From the NCBI GenBank assembly GCA_040954595.2, contig CM082595.2, positions 4,216,001-4,280,000 of the forward strand: DNA of 64,000 nucleotides. The letters are read 5' to 3'. Below the pieces are notes generated by a model. That model did no database searches, had not been told where the DNA came from, and was given only the letters and a program-made list of their open reading frames with translations. A program made the position numbers and the translations under genes. Positions 1 through 13,500 of this stretch are shown in pieces. The stretch is from Balanoglossus misakiensis. Taxonomy: Eukaryota > Hemichordata. Numbering within the stretch: position 1 is the stretch's first letter; every line of letters starts with the position of its first letter.

Positions 1-1283
1 ATCCTCATGTTACCAGATGGTACATGCTATCTTTTGGCGTTTCTCCAATAAACCGGTAATGCTTGGTCAAAGTTCAGCGCTCCGCGTCACACCGTCTGTT
101 CATAGTCAACACTGAGGGCTATTGACAAGATCTCTTCTAGACTAACAGCCCAATCCCTCTCGTGTGTACACTGCTCAGGCCGGGGAAACCCTCGACTGTA
201 GTCGTGGTCTGTTCACCAGGCCAGTAGGCGAGGATAAGGGAAGAGGAACGTTAAAGTTGTGGGGCACAACATTCAGCAGTTAAAGGAACAAAATCGAGAT
301 TCCCATGTTTTAACATGCAAGTGATTGGTGTGTTTTAGTAAAAGCTTCCCAAATCTTTCATGTCCTGCTTTTGTATTTTGCTGTAAATTATTGCTAATGC
401 ATCATTTCCCATTTATTTAGAATGGTCACATGAAAACCTTACACGTCCCTCAGATAATTCTATGTACCATTGTAGAAATGGCAACAGCATGGCACTGACT
501 TCATTCCTTTAACTGTCTTATCCGCTACCTACATATTTGACAACAGTAGCACCAAGTTAACCAAATGAACCATGCACGTAAACATGCCAGATGGTGAAAT
601 GATGGTTTCTCTTAAATGTAAATGGCAGAGCATCCCAGGTAAAAAAGACCTAATGCACCACTATTAAAAAGACAGGAACAACCATGCCAGAGTAGCACTA
701 GTAACTTCCCTTGGTTTTGTGGAGCACATGCTGTGCAAGACAAGGTAGAATGTGGATAAACTCTAGCACTATGTGTCCACAGACGAGGGTTTCGATTGAG
801 AACAACTTGTAAGTCATTATTGTGCTGCCCAATTCGCATGTGCAGTACAGGAGTAAGCTGCATTAGAGGGAGGGGGTTAGTAACTATATACACTTTAATA
901 ATTTAAATGTGTCCAGGGTTCAATTAAATGACACTATACTTTTAGGTGAGCAGAAAAGCAAGGGGGGTAATGAAAACAACCGAAAGTGGCAAAGACTGTA
1001 CATTCCATGCTGCTGGGGTCAGTACTGTACACAAACGGACAATAAAATATAAACCAATACCATGGCGTGGACGGAGGTGACATTGGGAAAAAGCTGCCTT
1101 GAAAAGGGTAATTTCAATTTAAAACAGTTCGTATTGCACTGCTAGGGGCATTGCACTACTACAAGTTGTCTCAATAGCCGAGAAACGCTCCCAAGTGATT
1201 ATCGCATGACACCGATTTGTTTCGTGGCCGAGATGCGGTCCACGTGATCATCACAGGGTGGTCACACGACGAGATTGTGACTG
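1..1283. other. 3' flank of the iGluR gene
   Basis: I see no coding feature here. The small open frames lack family features and good context. The receptor 3' UTR should lie here, but its end is not fixed by the sequence. Confidence 0.4.
894..899 (-). terminator. Possible poly(A) signal of the iGluR gene (ATTAAA)
   Basis: The minus strand reads ATTAAA about 385 bases past the stop codon. A canonical AATAAA also occurs at 417-412 on the same strand. Either could serve; no transcript evidence is available. Confidence 0.22.
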
Positions 1284-1592
1284 TCAGTAGACTGAGACCG
1301 TGTTAGTAACCTCGTGCGGTCCATTGGCTCTCCAGTCATTTCCCGACGAGTTTGCTCTCTGGTTGTCGACTCCGCGCCTCAGTTCACCGAGCTGAAAGTC
1401 ATCTTGGGGCACTGTCTCGTACCTTGCTCGGGGAAATTCGCGATTACCTACAAAGTTTTGGTTTCTTAGCGCCATCCTGTTTTCCTTGTTGTCCACACTG
1501 TCTTCGTTCCTGGCTGTACCGGTACATCCACATTTCTGGAGGTCCTTAGTAGTAGCATGAAGGCGACGTCTGATTGCGCGGCACCATGTGGG
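1284..1592 (-). CDS. iGluR exon 14: cytoplasmic tail and stop
   Basis: Residues 888-989 and a TGA at 1286-1284. The exon opens 103 codons without a stop after a good polypyrimidine tract and TATACAG, in the phase needed by exon 13. The tail starts with a basic cysteine-containing segment ([10 protein letters not shown]), as in several iGluRs just after M4, and is otherwise polar and low in hydrophobic residues. It ends in TNTVSVY. The assignment rests on splice phase and open frame, not on similarity. Confidence 0.76.
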   Translation of the reverse strand, partial: PTWCRAIRRRLHATTKDLQKCGCTGTARNEDSVDNKENRMALRNQNFVGNREFPRARYETVPQDDFQLGELRRGVDNQRANSSGNDWRANGPHEVTNTVSVY

Positions 1593-4500
1593 CTGTATAA
1601 AGACAATGAAAATGAAATTGATTCTAATGTCCTGACAAATACAGAGGGAGATATTAAAAGTCGAGTGTCACACGAGGACCAAGTTAGATGTTACAATTTG
1701 GGACACCCTATGGTATAGTGTGTGCATATGTCCAGCATACAAACACAAAGTGAAAAGTGACTCGTAATATCCCAATGGGAACAAAAATCACAATAGGAGT
1801 GTCTGCTGTGTAATCTTCAAAATTACTGTAAAGAATTTTACCCTTCTTGAAGGCTCTATTTTGAGTGACGTTGATTCCTTGTAGGAAGCCCAAACCCACT
1901 CTCCTACCATTACCAAAAAGCCGAACCCAAAGCCGGCAAACAAAAAGTAGAAAACACCCAGCATATTGTTAATGCTCATTTGACTCCCGGCTTTCTCTGT
2001 GCTGGTCTTCTTATCTGTAAAACAATGAGAAATTAGCTGCTTTTATTGTGTTTCACATCTAAGTAGATTTTTACATCATCTGTTCACCACATACCAATCC
2101 CGATGTTGCTTCCTTCGACAAACTCCTGCTTTCCACAGTGACCCCATTCTAGTGATTCTTATTTTTGGTGTCTTTCATTGGAAATCGATTCAGCCCATAC
2201 TGCATTCATAATTCCACTATTTTTTTCTCTCAGAAGTGTTCACACCGAACAACTGTACAATTTATTAAGTAAATATGGCATCCACCATGAACTTACCCTT
2301 GTCACATATCCCTGTGAAATATCTATTTGACAACTGTTCAATATATCCGCTCTGTCTCAACTTTAAAATTTCTAAACTAAAAACGTCAGTCAGGTGTGAG
2401 TGTAACGGCAGTCCCAGGCCGTAGCCCATTTTGCCAAAAAGTCTCCCAACAGTCTGTACGTTACATGGTTCCTTGTTGGCAGCGTACTCCAAAATGGCGG
2501 AATCCCAGATGAAGGCGTAGTTGCCATCTTGCACTTTCAACACTCCCGACTTGGTGTCGTTCACATTTGTGTTGTATTGCTTCATAAAGTTTGACATTTT
2601 CCGGTAAGGGTCGGCGTCAGATTGTTGAAAATATGACTCAGGTTGACTGCTTTTCACTGTTCCGTAGGGTATTGCAGTCTGTTTTGACAGATCTTCTAAT
2701 GAACTTATCCCTGAGGTATTAGAATCAGAAGAAAACAAGTATCGTGAATGATAAAATCTATTTAGGTTTTTGAAACCTGTTTTATATCGAATATACAGAG
2801 GGTGAATAAGATAATGGAGAGTTTAATACATTTGATGCATACTGAATCTATATGAAAAGGAAATGACTTCTTGTTAATATGTTATCACACCCTTTCCCAT
2901 TCCACAATCACTAACCTGTCGACATTCTGGCTACTGTAAGAAATGCTGCCAAGTTGGCTGTGTAATTTGCTGTAATGATAATGACTGCCATCCACCAAAA
3001 TCCACCAACAATTCTTCCAGAAATAGACCTGGGGTTAAAATCGGCACCCTGCGTTTCATCAAAATATTGGAAAGACAATCAGCACAATAACTATGGATGC
3101 GTGAGATTGTATACACTTATTAGTGTTGATAACACGTAGTGAGGTAGCTTCAAGCCATCATGTTGGCAAGAAGCTGTTCTCCATGCCAGGCTACATAACA
3201 TGGAAATCCAATTGATATAGATGGCACTAGTGTATATGTACTGGAAAGCAAACTAATGGAGATAGATAGGTACCATGCTAATTTTTACATATTTCTGAGA
3301 TATACACAAATAATATAACTGGAAAAAATGATATCCAAGAAACGTATTGACTATATAATAGCCAATTAAGTAAAATGTATGGCATAATCGCAAACCTGTT
3401 GCATCCATGACGCGAATGAAAACCAAAGGGCGTTGTACAGATTCATGAAACTCCTCGTAGCATGAGCCGTGCTGTCATGAACGTTTTCCCTCTGAACATA
3501 GGCACCATAGTATCCATAGGGGCTCAGGTAACTGCAGACAGCCACACACATTCCGGAGAAAATCATAGCCAGGAGGATGGCCATCCACAGGTCGTAGCTG
3601 AAGGGGTCGAGGAAGGCGAACAGGCTCCTGCTTGGCTCTTTCACTTTCATTAAAATGGTTAGCCCAAGGTCCAGGTAGGGCTTGGTGAAGGCAATGTATT
3701 GCTGGCGCTCATAGCTGATCGTCAAGGATGCAACAGCTACATCAGCTCGCTGAAATGCAAAAATAAAACATTTAGAAACTTATTTTAATGTATGTTCTTG
3801 CATTATGCTAATCGAGAAGATACACCACTTGAAAACATCAAAGACAAATAAGCTTTAACCTACCCCATCTATTAGTTGAGCTACCATTCCATTCCAAGTC
3901 TCAGTGTCTTTGTCTCTGGCGCCATACTGTCCGTCGGGAACGAGGGACATTTCATATTTGAATTTTAGGGTTGACTGTAATTTGTCAAGGAGGTCTTTGC
4001 AAAATCCTCGAAACCCGTCGTTGCCAGTTTTGGAGGGATCATCAGACAACATGATAAATGGTTCGTCCTGGTGGATGAGATATAAATATTGACATGGCTT
4101 ATTATGTCCGCAACATTATACATGTGTTTGAGAGAGGTCAGAGTAAACAAAGTTCAGACGTATGTCAGCCAACAACAAGCTTTACATGTAATATAGACAT
4201 AGTGTAGAACACAACTAAGGAAGCCCTTACCAGAATTGTCGTGATTTTCAGTGTGTAGTTGCTCAAGTCCAAATTCGTATCAAGTGGTACTTGATTGGTA
4301 TTTCCGGGGAAGAATATTCTTGGGGAATTGAAGTCAAGTTCACCTGGCCCATCCCATTCACCAACCTTCAAATTAGACATTGAATAAATTCGTCAAGAAA
4401 TGTATCTGTTGTTTTTGTTTTTATAGGTTGACGTTCGCAGTGTTTAAAGATTTTGTAAACATATTGATAATATGTTATTTTGAACATAGGTAGGATGACT

Positions 4501-7500
4501 TACCTTAACGAAGCCTCGGTTTCTCAGATTGACAATATCAAACTGAGACATCCAGGGCGTGTTCGTGCTGGTGAAATTTATGAAGTTCATGGTTCCATTT
4601 GTGTTTACCTGTGTTGAGTTACAGAAGAGAGAAGGAATGAGAACAGTAGTCATCATCGTACTAGCTTAGAGTAGTCCAATATAGAAAATTCAGGACTAAA
4701 CCATCATGGCTGTACACGTCAGGACTTACGTTCTGTATGTACTTTCGTAATACCTCCCCTTCAGTCCATTTGGGCGTGTCCTTCTTGGAGCACGTTCTGG
4801 CGCTGTAATTTGGGTGTGTGAAATTGTTCCCATCTTGTAGATAGTTGTGCAGAGCCGCGGCAAAGGCCATGACAGCGTCGTATGTTCTCATAACGGACGC
4901 CATCTGCTGATGAAAAGACGGTGGCTTTAGGAGGGAACAAGCGGGGAAACGTTAGGGTTATGTTTGACAAAACGTAAAATGGAAAACGCGACCACTTAAA
5001 ATATAATTCTAATTTTCTTAAACAAGGGTGGTGGTTGCAGTTCAGTCCCTGGAGGGTTAAAGCTGAAAAACAGTCAACATTACAAAAATCACAAAATTAA
5101 CGTAATTGATAACGTAAATGAGTAAGAAACAAACAAGCAGACAGACAGACAGACAACATGAATAAACTGTCACCAATTAGGGAGAAAACTTGTGGATGGC
5201 AGTTCTCTCGTATGTACATACCCCTATTCGACGACACCTGTGCAATATTTTAGCTTAGTTAAAAGATTAATGAGATGGTTAGTGAGCAGGCGTGTGCTTG
5301 ATGTATGTATGTATGTATGTATGTATGTATGTATGTATGTATGTATGTATGTATGTATGTATGTATGAATGAATGAATGAATGAATGAATGAACAAACGA
5401 ACAGCGAGTGTGTGTGAAGTGGTGAGAGGTTGGAGTGATTAAATAAGAGAGTATATGTGACATATATTGCGAGGCTTTGTTCTTTGGGAAATAGGTCAAC
5501 AAAGCAACACAGTCATAATATCTTGCATAGGGAGGGTACAACGCATCATTGATGGGGGAAATGAAACTGTTCAGGGTGTCATTAAGGGGAGAATATGTAT
5601 ATTGCCGAAAGCCTGTCATTTCCTAAACACTACAGAGCATTAGCGTAACCCATATATGGATAAAGGCAAAAGCCATGTGACAAATCTTCATCATCATTTT
5701 GTTAAACCTTAAAGCCAACAGGGTAAATGATCTTTCAATGTTGATAATATACACTTTGTATACCTATTGAGTATAATTTATAATCTGCTGAGTTGATTTT
5801 TTTTACGCTCCCCGCCCTCACTAAAGTTGTTAAAAGTTATGAAAGAATGGCTCCTAGATGGACCCCCTCCACCACCGAAATTTACTTTTAAATCATGATC
5901 ACTCTCAAAAACTAGCAATATGAATGAATACCTTCCTTTGAAGTGAAAGGTCTGTGTTTGTCGGAGTTGTCACACACGTGTAGGCATATATGAAGTTATT
6001 GACCTTACCAGAGCGCCCTCTATCACCTGGGTGAATTCTTAGGTGGGTGGCTACATCGACAGTTGATGGCAAGTGCATTACTCAAAGAAATTCTGTTATG
6101 TTTAATAGCTGAAAGTAATTATTGTTATTGAGTGCAGGCGACTGATCGGGGTACCGTGACACCCGGATGTTGTTAGAAATGCCAAAATTTGTGACATGAA
6201 ACTAAATGGATGAACGTCCCCTGCCCTAATTGCGAAGCCGCCATAAGCAATGAATAAGTAACAAAATCGTCAGAAAACATAACGCAAGTCTTACAAACAG
6301 GGATTATAAATGGGAGGGAAATGCGTACATTGAATTGATCTGTGCAATGGTGATTGACCTCGAACGTTTTGGATGCCTTGGCCAGGGTCATGTCGCTGAA
6401 GGACTCCCTGAAGCCACTGTAGAGCGTCCCTTGGCCGATGGTCGGTCTTGTTCCCAGCACGCCGATCAGGTGCGGCGGAATTTCGAGGCAGTCCTCGTAC
6501 AGGCCTTCCTGTGGGATGGACAAGGACTACGGTACAGTAAAGATTAATTGTGCTGCAGTTATCCGTCAGTCAGTTACATGTAGTTAGTTAGACCGTCAGT
6601 CAGACTGTCAGTCAGTCAGTCAATATGTTTGTCTGTCTGTGTGTCTGTCTGTCAATCCCCCAACCAAGAACCAAACAACCAAGAATCAATCAATCAATCA
6701 AATTATCAGTAAGTCAGTTAGCAGACTAATCAATCAATCATTGAGTCAATCAATCAATCAATCCATCAATCAACCATGACAAACAACAGCTAACGTTATG
6801 AAGACCAATAATGCCAGAGCTTACTATCGCAGTGACACCATCCGTTACTATCCAGGCCCAGCCTTCTTGCGTCATTCCCAACTCGGCAGCCTGTCTGATG
6901 ACGTATCTTGCATAGTTGGCCAAACAGTTCAGGATCACGAGACGAACACCCTTGCTTCGTATCGTGCGCAGCTGATCACGCGCATCAACACTGGAAGCAT
7001 TGATGGTCGGGAGAAATCTTCCCACGTGCGAGATCACCCAGTTCTTCTGAATAGCCATTCTCTGCAATTCTATGACACCGTTTATTCCTGCAATTTAAAG
7101 GGGTCCTTTTCAGATGAAAGACAATGTGGAAAATATACCCCCGCAATTGGCTTAATTTACACAGGCATTAACTTCCAAAATAATTGGCATCAGAAATCAC
7201 AAGCTAGGGCGATGTATAGAGCCATTTGTCTCATTGATATATTCATGAACTTGTCTGTCGGTTCGCTGACTTCTGCTACATTTGGGTGACCTAAAAACGC
7301 CATGCTCATTACAGCAAGGACCAGTCATGTCTAACTGCAGAAGCATTCAAGGAAATTAAATGACGCCATTTTCGATGAAGTACTTGGTCTTTGATAAACG
7401 CTTTAGTCTAAAAGGGTTGTCAACCATTGACCAGTGCAGAACACATAATAAACATATATATTAGAGTAAAAATTGACTAACCGTAATCTGTCATTGAAGT

Positions 7501-10500
7501 TAAAATAGCCATTCTTGACCAATGGAAATGCGAGATAATATCAATTAGAACTTGACTCTGGATGCTGTCTGGGGCGCTCATTTTGAAAAGATAGGTGTAT
7601 GTATTCGGGTTTTGGGATAACGTTGGATCCGTTGCAAACGGCGCGAAATGTGGAATGTGTAGTCCGTCGGCAACCGGGTACACTGCCTTCACATCCGTGG
7701 AAGTGGTTGGTCCAACTATTGCAGCTACACCCTTCGATACCAAATAACAGGCTGTAAATATATAAATGATAGGTATACTAGATTGTCAGTTTCTAATTCT
7801 GTATGGAGTAAATGTGATGCTGCTTCCAGTGATCTCAGAAGAACATTACTGGGACTACAGGCAGGTGGTGCGGTTTGAAAGAGAATCTTGTTTTGGTAAA
7901 TATGTTTAACATACATTTTTTCTCCTGTGTGAGGTTATATAGTTAAATCTGTGATTGGCAATTAGTTCTTCGTAAACAAAGCATTCTTACAGCTCTTGGC
8001 CAGAAAATTCAGATTTGACGTTAATATGGTCGGCAGTTTACTACAGCGCCCCCATCAACAAAATGCCATTTGGCTGACACGAATTGCTCTGGCCATGTGA
8101 TACCGATCAAACGCCTCTGAAAACGCGACGACAGCTGCCGACCGACAAAATCACTTGTTCACCGATGGGCACAAAAGATAGCGATAACAAGCAGAGACTC
8201 CCATAAAAGACCCACGGATATATAAACACGGATCTCAGATTGAATTGTTGTAGGAATTATTTCCCTCGCCTCAAGGCCTGGTGTTTCATGGAAACTAAAA
8301 AAAAGATATTCTGTTGGATCATTGAAACATTCAATGCTTACATGAAACCTCTACAAAGAGATGCAAGTTAACCCGATTACGTTGTTCTGCCCTGAAAAGG
8401 CATTTTACAGCAACTCAAGGGCATTATAATACATGAATAGTTTATTCATACTTTTCTACTATATTCACAACCCACCTTATTTGACGCGAAGTGATATCAA
8501 ATATTTTCCTATCATCACACAAGTGATATCCATGTATTTTCAATAAGCTTTGTGTTCGCATTATTTTGCTGAAATACACGTGTCTGACTGAGCTAGTCTC
8601 TGCCATTGAAATGCGTGAGATTTTTTTTATTCCAAAACATGTCCTCTGCAGCCACGGATTTGTGCAAGATTTAGTTTCAGAAGACACTGTCTGATTCAGT
8701 ATCTATTTTGCAGTTGAATTTAACAGTTTTCGATTGTTGTCCTTCAACTAAAGGAGATAACTGTACCGCGCTATACACACTCCACTAGGAACTGCTGTTA
8801 AAACCACATATCTACGATCTGTTTCTAGGGTATACTCCTGGCAAGCAAGTTCATTAATTCATTTATTTGCGAAACGTGAGACCGAGGGTTTTATAAGGTC
8901 AGGCGATTCGCCTAATTGAAATTCCTACTTATCGATACTTTTTCAAATTCAAATCCAAGATAGTGGCCACTTTGTATTACTTCGGCGTTAATGACGGAGC
9001 TACTTTTTAGTGAAATATTCATGGTTCAGGTATAATCTGACCCTCTGGGTCAAGGGCAGTGAGCACACTACAGCAAATGTTGGCACACTTCGGATGTTGG
9101 GAAGATGTTTTATTCAAAATATCGAGAAAGAAAGTTCTGTTGTCTGCTGATTTAATGGATTTTATTAGCTTTAATTTGGTATGTGATGGGTGATAAAGGG
9201 TTTTAATAGGTTATTTTACGAGATGCTCGAACCTGGATTTGAACAGATTTGCATGTTATCATTCCCTCTGTGAAAACGTGTCTGAAATTACTACATTGTA
9301 TATTGCCGGCAACTCAAGTTCCAATTGTGTTCAGGCTTGTTCATCATACCTCCCCACACAGATTAATGAGGACAAGACAAGCAAAACATGCAGGCTTTTA
9401 TATCTACTGATAGACAGGATGATTCTGTACACTAATATCATGAGAAAATGCTATGGCCACAGGATTTAAAAGCATTGAATGACGTCAAAATATCATTATC
9501 AATCCGCTGAGACAGAGTTGAAGACATCGACTGACAGACTGAAAGATTTTGAACTTCACTGGGGAACAGTTAATTCATCTCGTGATTTTAATGGTCTGTC
9601 ACTTTGATTAGTCGATTAATGAAGTTTGAAAGCCTTCGCCGCCACGTTGTCAAAAATCACCCATACGTGTACAAGAGATTACGTGCTTATTTGACGAGAC
9701 GATGCATTGATTTGTCGGTAATGTAGACAGGCCTGGATATTGCATGTCATTTTGTCTACCAGAAACAACTGCAGACAAGATGACTCACGACGGTTATGAT
9801 GAAGACTTTCATTTATCACACATACATGGTACTGAGGAATACTCAGTAAAAGACAAAATAGAATCTCAAAGGAAAAGATGCGTACAGTCAAACCTGCCTA
9901 TAGTCACAGGACTTTACTAAACTGCCTTGATATACAAGTCATGCTGATGCTCTGCTCAGCTGGTAGTTTTGGTAGTATTGGCAATGTAGCTGCAGGATGG
10001 CTAACATGGCTAACAATAAAGTAACCTGCCCATGTTTATGTCTGCTTAACGACTTGAAATGTGCGTCTTTTATGTCACTGTCTGTTTAAGCAGTATTGCA
10101 GTGTTTGTATAGTGCAAATGGAAGTTCTGGGGATGGCTTCTAGGTAAATGGGATCGAGACAGCCTATCTAGGGCCTGTTGGTGTACACTCGACGTTGACC
10201 ATAGTTACTGCAGACCGCATGCTGCTCTCAATGCCAACTGTAGGAGGAGACCAGATAATGTTTGTATAGAAGATTTCTGATCCAATCGAGTATGCATTGT
10301 TCTCTGAATGAGATGTACAGTAAACGTATGTTGAACTCGTTACCGTTATCTGTCTCGCTGAAAGGCCGTTTTAATAATCTTCATCCACGACCTTGCTCAA
10401 TTTGTAGATATTCGATCTGTCCTTTAAAAAGTATCCATTAATGGAGAAAAGCCAGTTTGACATTCGTTTATCTAACGCAATCACCTCTTATGGCTACAAA

Positions 10501-13500
10501 GGACATATCCCTAAGGCCATGAAGTTGACCTTAACACCTACATGTATGATATCATAAGCGGAAGGCTTTGTACCTAATTGTTTCCATAATACAAACAGAT
10601 ATGTTAGATTCAGTCCAAGAACATTTCCTCGCACCCAAAAAAGTGGATTAGATAGACAGAAATTGACCTGTGATAGCAATCACTGCCACCTGTCGACTAG
10701 TTTCCTACATGATAGAAAATGTGTTTTGACCTGAGGCACGCAAGTTGTATCCGTTTTCATATTCTACATAAGAAACACCGTGGAAATGAAATGTACGATG
10801 TCAGCTGCACTGATATTAGTATTCCCGTCCAGACAAATTGCCAAATTTACGTTTGGTATATTTTAATTGAAGGCACATTTATTCATACTCTGCTTGTATG
10901 TGAGACGACAATTGTTCCATTTGATATTAAATGTGAATTCAACAACGCAGTGCACTTTATCGCGTTGTTTCCATCAAACCCGTCAAACATAAAGTGGAAA
11001 TAGCCTTCGCCCAATTTACATAGAAGTTGCTTTTCACAGAGCGAAGAAAACAAACCAGGAAATTACCATGGAAATGAAACTAGTCTCTGATTCCAGGTTG
11101 AATAATTGCAGTGGCAATCATGGCCGCACGCAGCTTAATTTTCCCACCGATTCCCCCTTCAGCGAAGTGACAGCTGCGCCCGACAAAAGTATTATGTATA
11201 TGAAGCAAGCAATGATCGGAGAAGCAGGTTTTTATTAGCTCTTCATACTACGTCTTCTCTCAATGCGCAGCAAATTAGAGGAAAAAATTCAGTAGACTTC
11301 ACGCATCTCATAAACGAAACATCAATTTCTGAATATGTAAACCAATATCTATTTCTAGTTCATTAAAACGGAATAGATATCCATAACAAATTAGCTAAGG
11401 AATGTGGTTCAATTAAATAAAACATGGAAGAATGTCAATAATGTTAAGAACAGGGATGCAAAAGCTCATTATCCTTGAATATCTGATGATATATTAAACA
11501 AATGGTTTGACCCTTTGATTATTTAATCTCCAATGAATAGAATATAAGATTATGAATTCAGTTCGACAAGAACATTAACCCTAATTGTCATCCATATATT
11601 CTTGGCTTTCACGACAGTATTCAAATGTTGAGGAATTGGCGTGTCAAGGGAGTCATTAAATTGTGATAAACACGATACTCTCTGTCAATATGTGCTTCCT
11701 GTTCTCGAACAGAAGAAAACTAAGCAAGGCATTCAAGAAGGCATTGAATAACTTTTGGCTAGCATTGGGCTTAATTTTCGGTTTTGTGAGTTTATAGTGT
11801 TTCTAGTCTAAATGCACATGGCTGTCCACAAATGTAGAAGATACGAGAAACTGATGCGGATATGTTTGGTTAAGTCTTATTCATATTCGTCCGTTATAGT
11901 GGATTTCCTGGTGCCGCAAATTTGACGGAACATTCTTACTTCAATTTGATGCGTCGAACTACCCAAACACAGCACCATGCAAGCCAAATTGTTATTTAAC
12001 ATGCACCGACGTTTCTCTCATTTGACAGATGTGCGACTCAAAGGGCAGCGGAAGTGGCTTCTTTATGATGCCGCATATCCTGCGAATGGAATGTGGGGGG
12101 CTCTGCGACAAAGGGTGGTTATTTTCTAAAGTGTAATGCCAGAGTGCTGTACATGATCATTCACAACAGGACAGGGACATTCATCGTAGCTGCTCTGAAT
12201 GTCACAAGCGCACCATACTCACGCTGTCGCAATTTCAGTTTCCATTATCATACCGCCAAGAAATATAGATATGCACTGTTATGGAATACAAATTAGGCTG
12301 GCATATATTTGTACAAGACATATTGCTCCTTCGGGGACATGGTGGGCTGAATTGGGTGAGCGTGATAATGATACGAACATGCTAGATGTCTCAACCGGAA
12401 TCACTTTTTGGCGTCTGCTGATCTACACAAAGCTGTCCAATGGTCATCAGTTTGTCCATCTGGGAAAAACCTCAGACCCGAAATGAATTCCAGTGGGATC
12501 CATACCAACATTCAAAGTGTTTTACTTCGCCATTTATCGATGATGGAGGGATGTGGCGGTCGCCTAGCAACATCAAAGTATGTCATTTCAGTGCCGCCAC
12601 GCATGTAATTTGAAAACTAGTCGGAAATTTCCCGTGTGAGGGGAGTCTTGGGGGAATAGACAAATTGCCAAATGCATTTGATGTTATCTGTTCTAAAGGC
12701 AATACCCAGGGTCATGTGCTTGCCGCAAATGTTGGTCTTAGTGGAAGTAGCCCCTAAATACAGTGTGATAAAATCGGAGAATGGGGATCTAACTGTCATT
12801 AAAACGTACTTTATCTATCACAGTGGGGATTGAAATCCTCCTAATTAACTCTCAAATCAAATGCATTGGCGTGAATCAACCAACAAGAAGGACATAGAAG
12901 TGCATTCAAGAGGGGATGAGAAATTGTCACATATGTGACGTCTTCATTGAATTGTAATACCCAGATCATCAAAACAGAATAATATGAAGGGTTTATATTT
13001 TTTCATTATTAAACATCACTGATTTATTATTGCTCAGAATAAGTAAATCCGCCCTGTGCAACCCCATTGCAAAATTCACTGGCCCTTCACAAACAATGTC
13101 AGGTCGCCAAAATTACTTTTCAATTGGTTAACTAAGTACTCCATGAATCAAGGAGTAATGATTCGAAATAATCCCCACTATCGAAAAACAAAACAGGCCA
13201 ACCAATGAACCATTGGTGTGATGTTTCTTTTAAGACTACAGCATTCATAGTGGGCTTGAATTACCCAGTTACAATCGAAGCAGAACTCCTAGTTTTGAAC
13301 AAGAAACTGCCATATAGAAAGTCATATTTTGTTTTTGTTTTGGTTCTGATGGTGGACTGCAGGGCCACTCGGGCAGTGAATGCATCCTTCTGTAATACTG
13401 TTGTATCAGGAAGCGGTCTAAGGCATGATAAAGAAAGTACTTCTATGGTAACAATCTTATCTGCTATCTTTTTAACCCCGCCTTTTGACATTCAAATACT

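Noticed and set aside
5224-5619. 131-codon frame with Thr-Tyr-Ile-His repeats
   Set aside because: Translation of the ATGT microsatellite in an iGluR intron.
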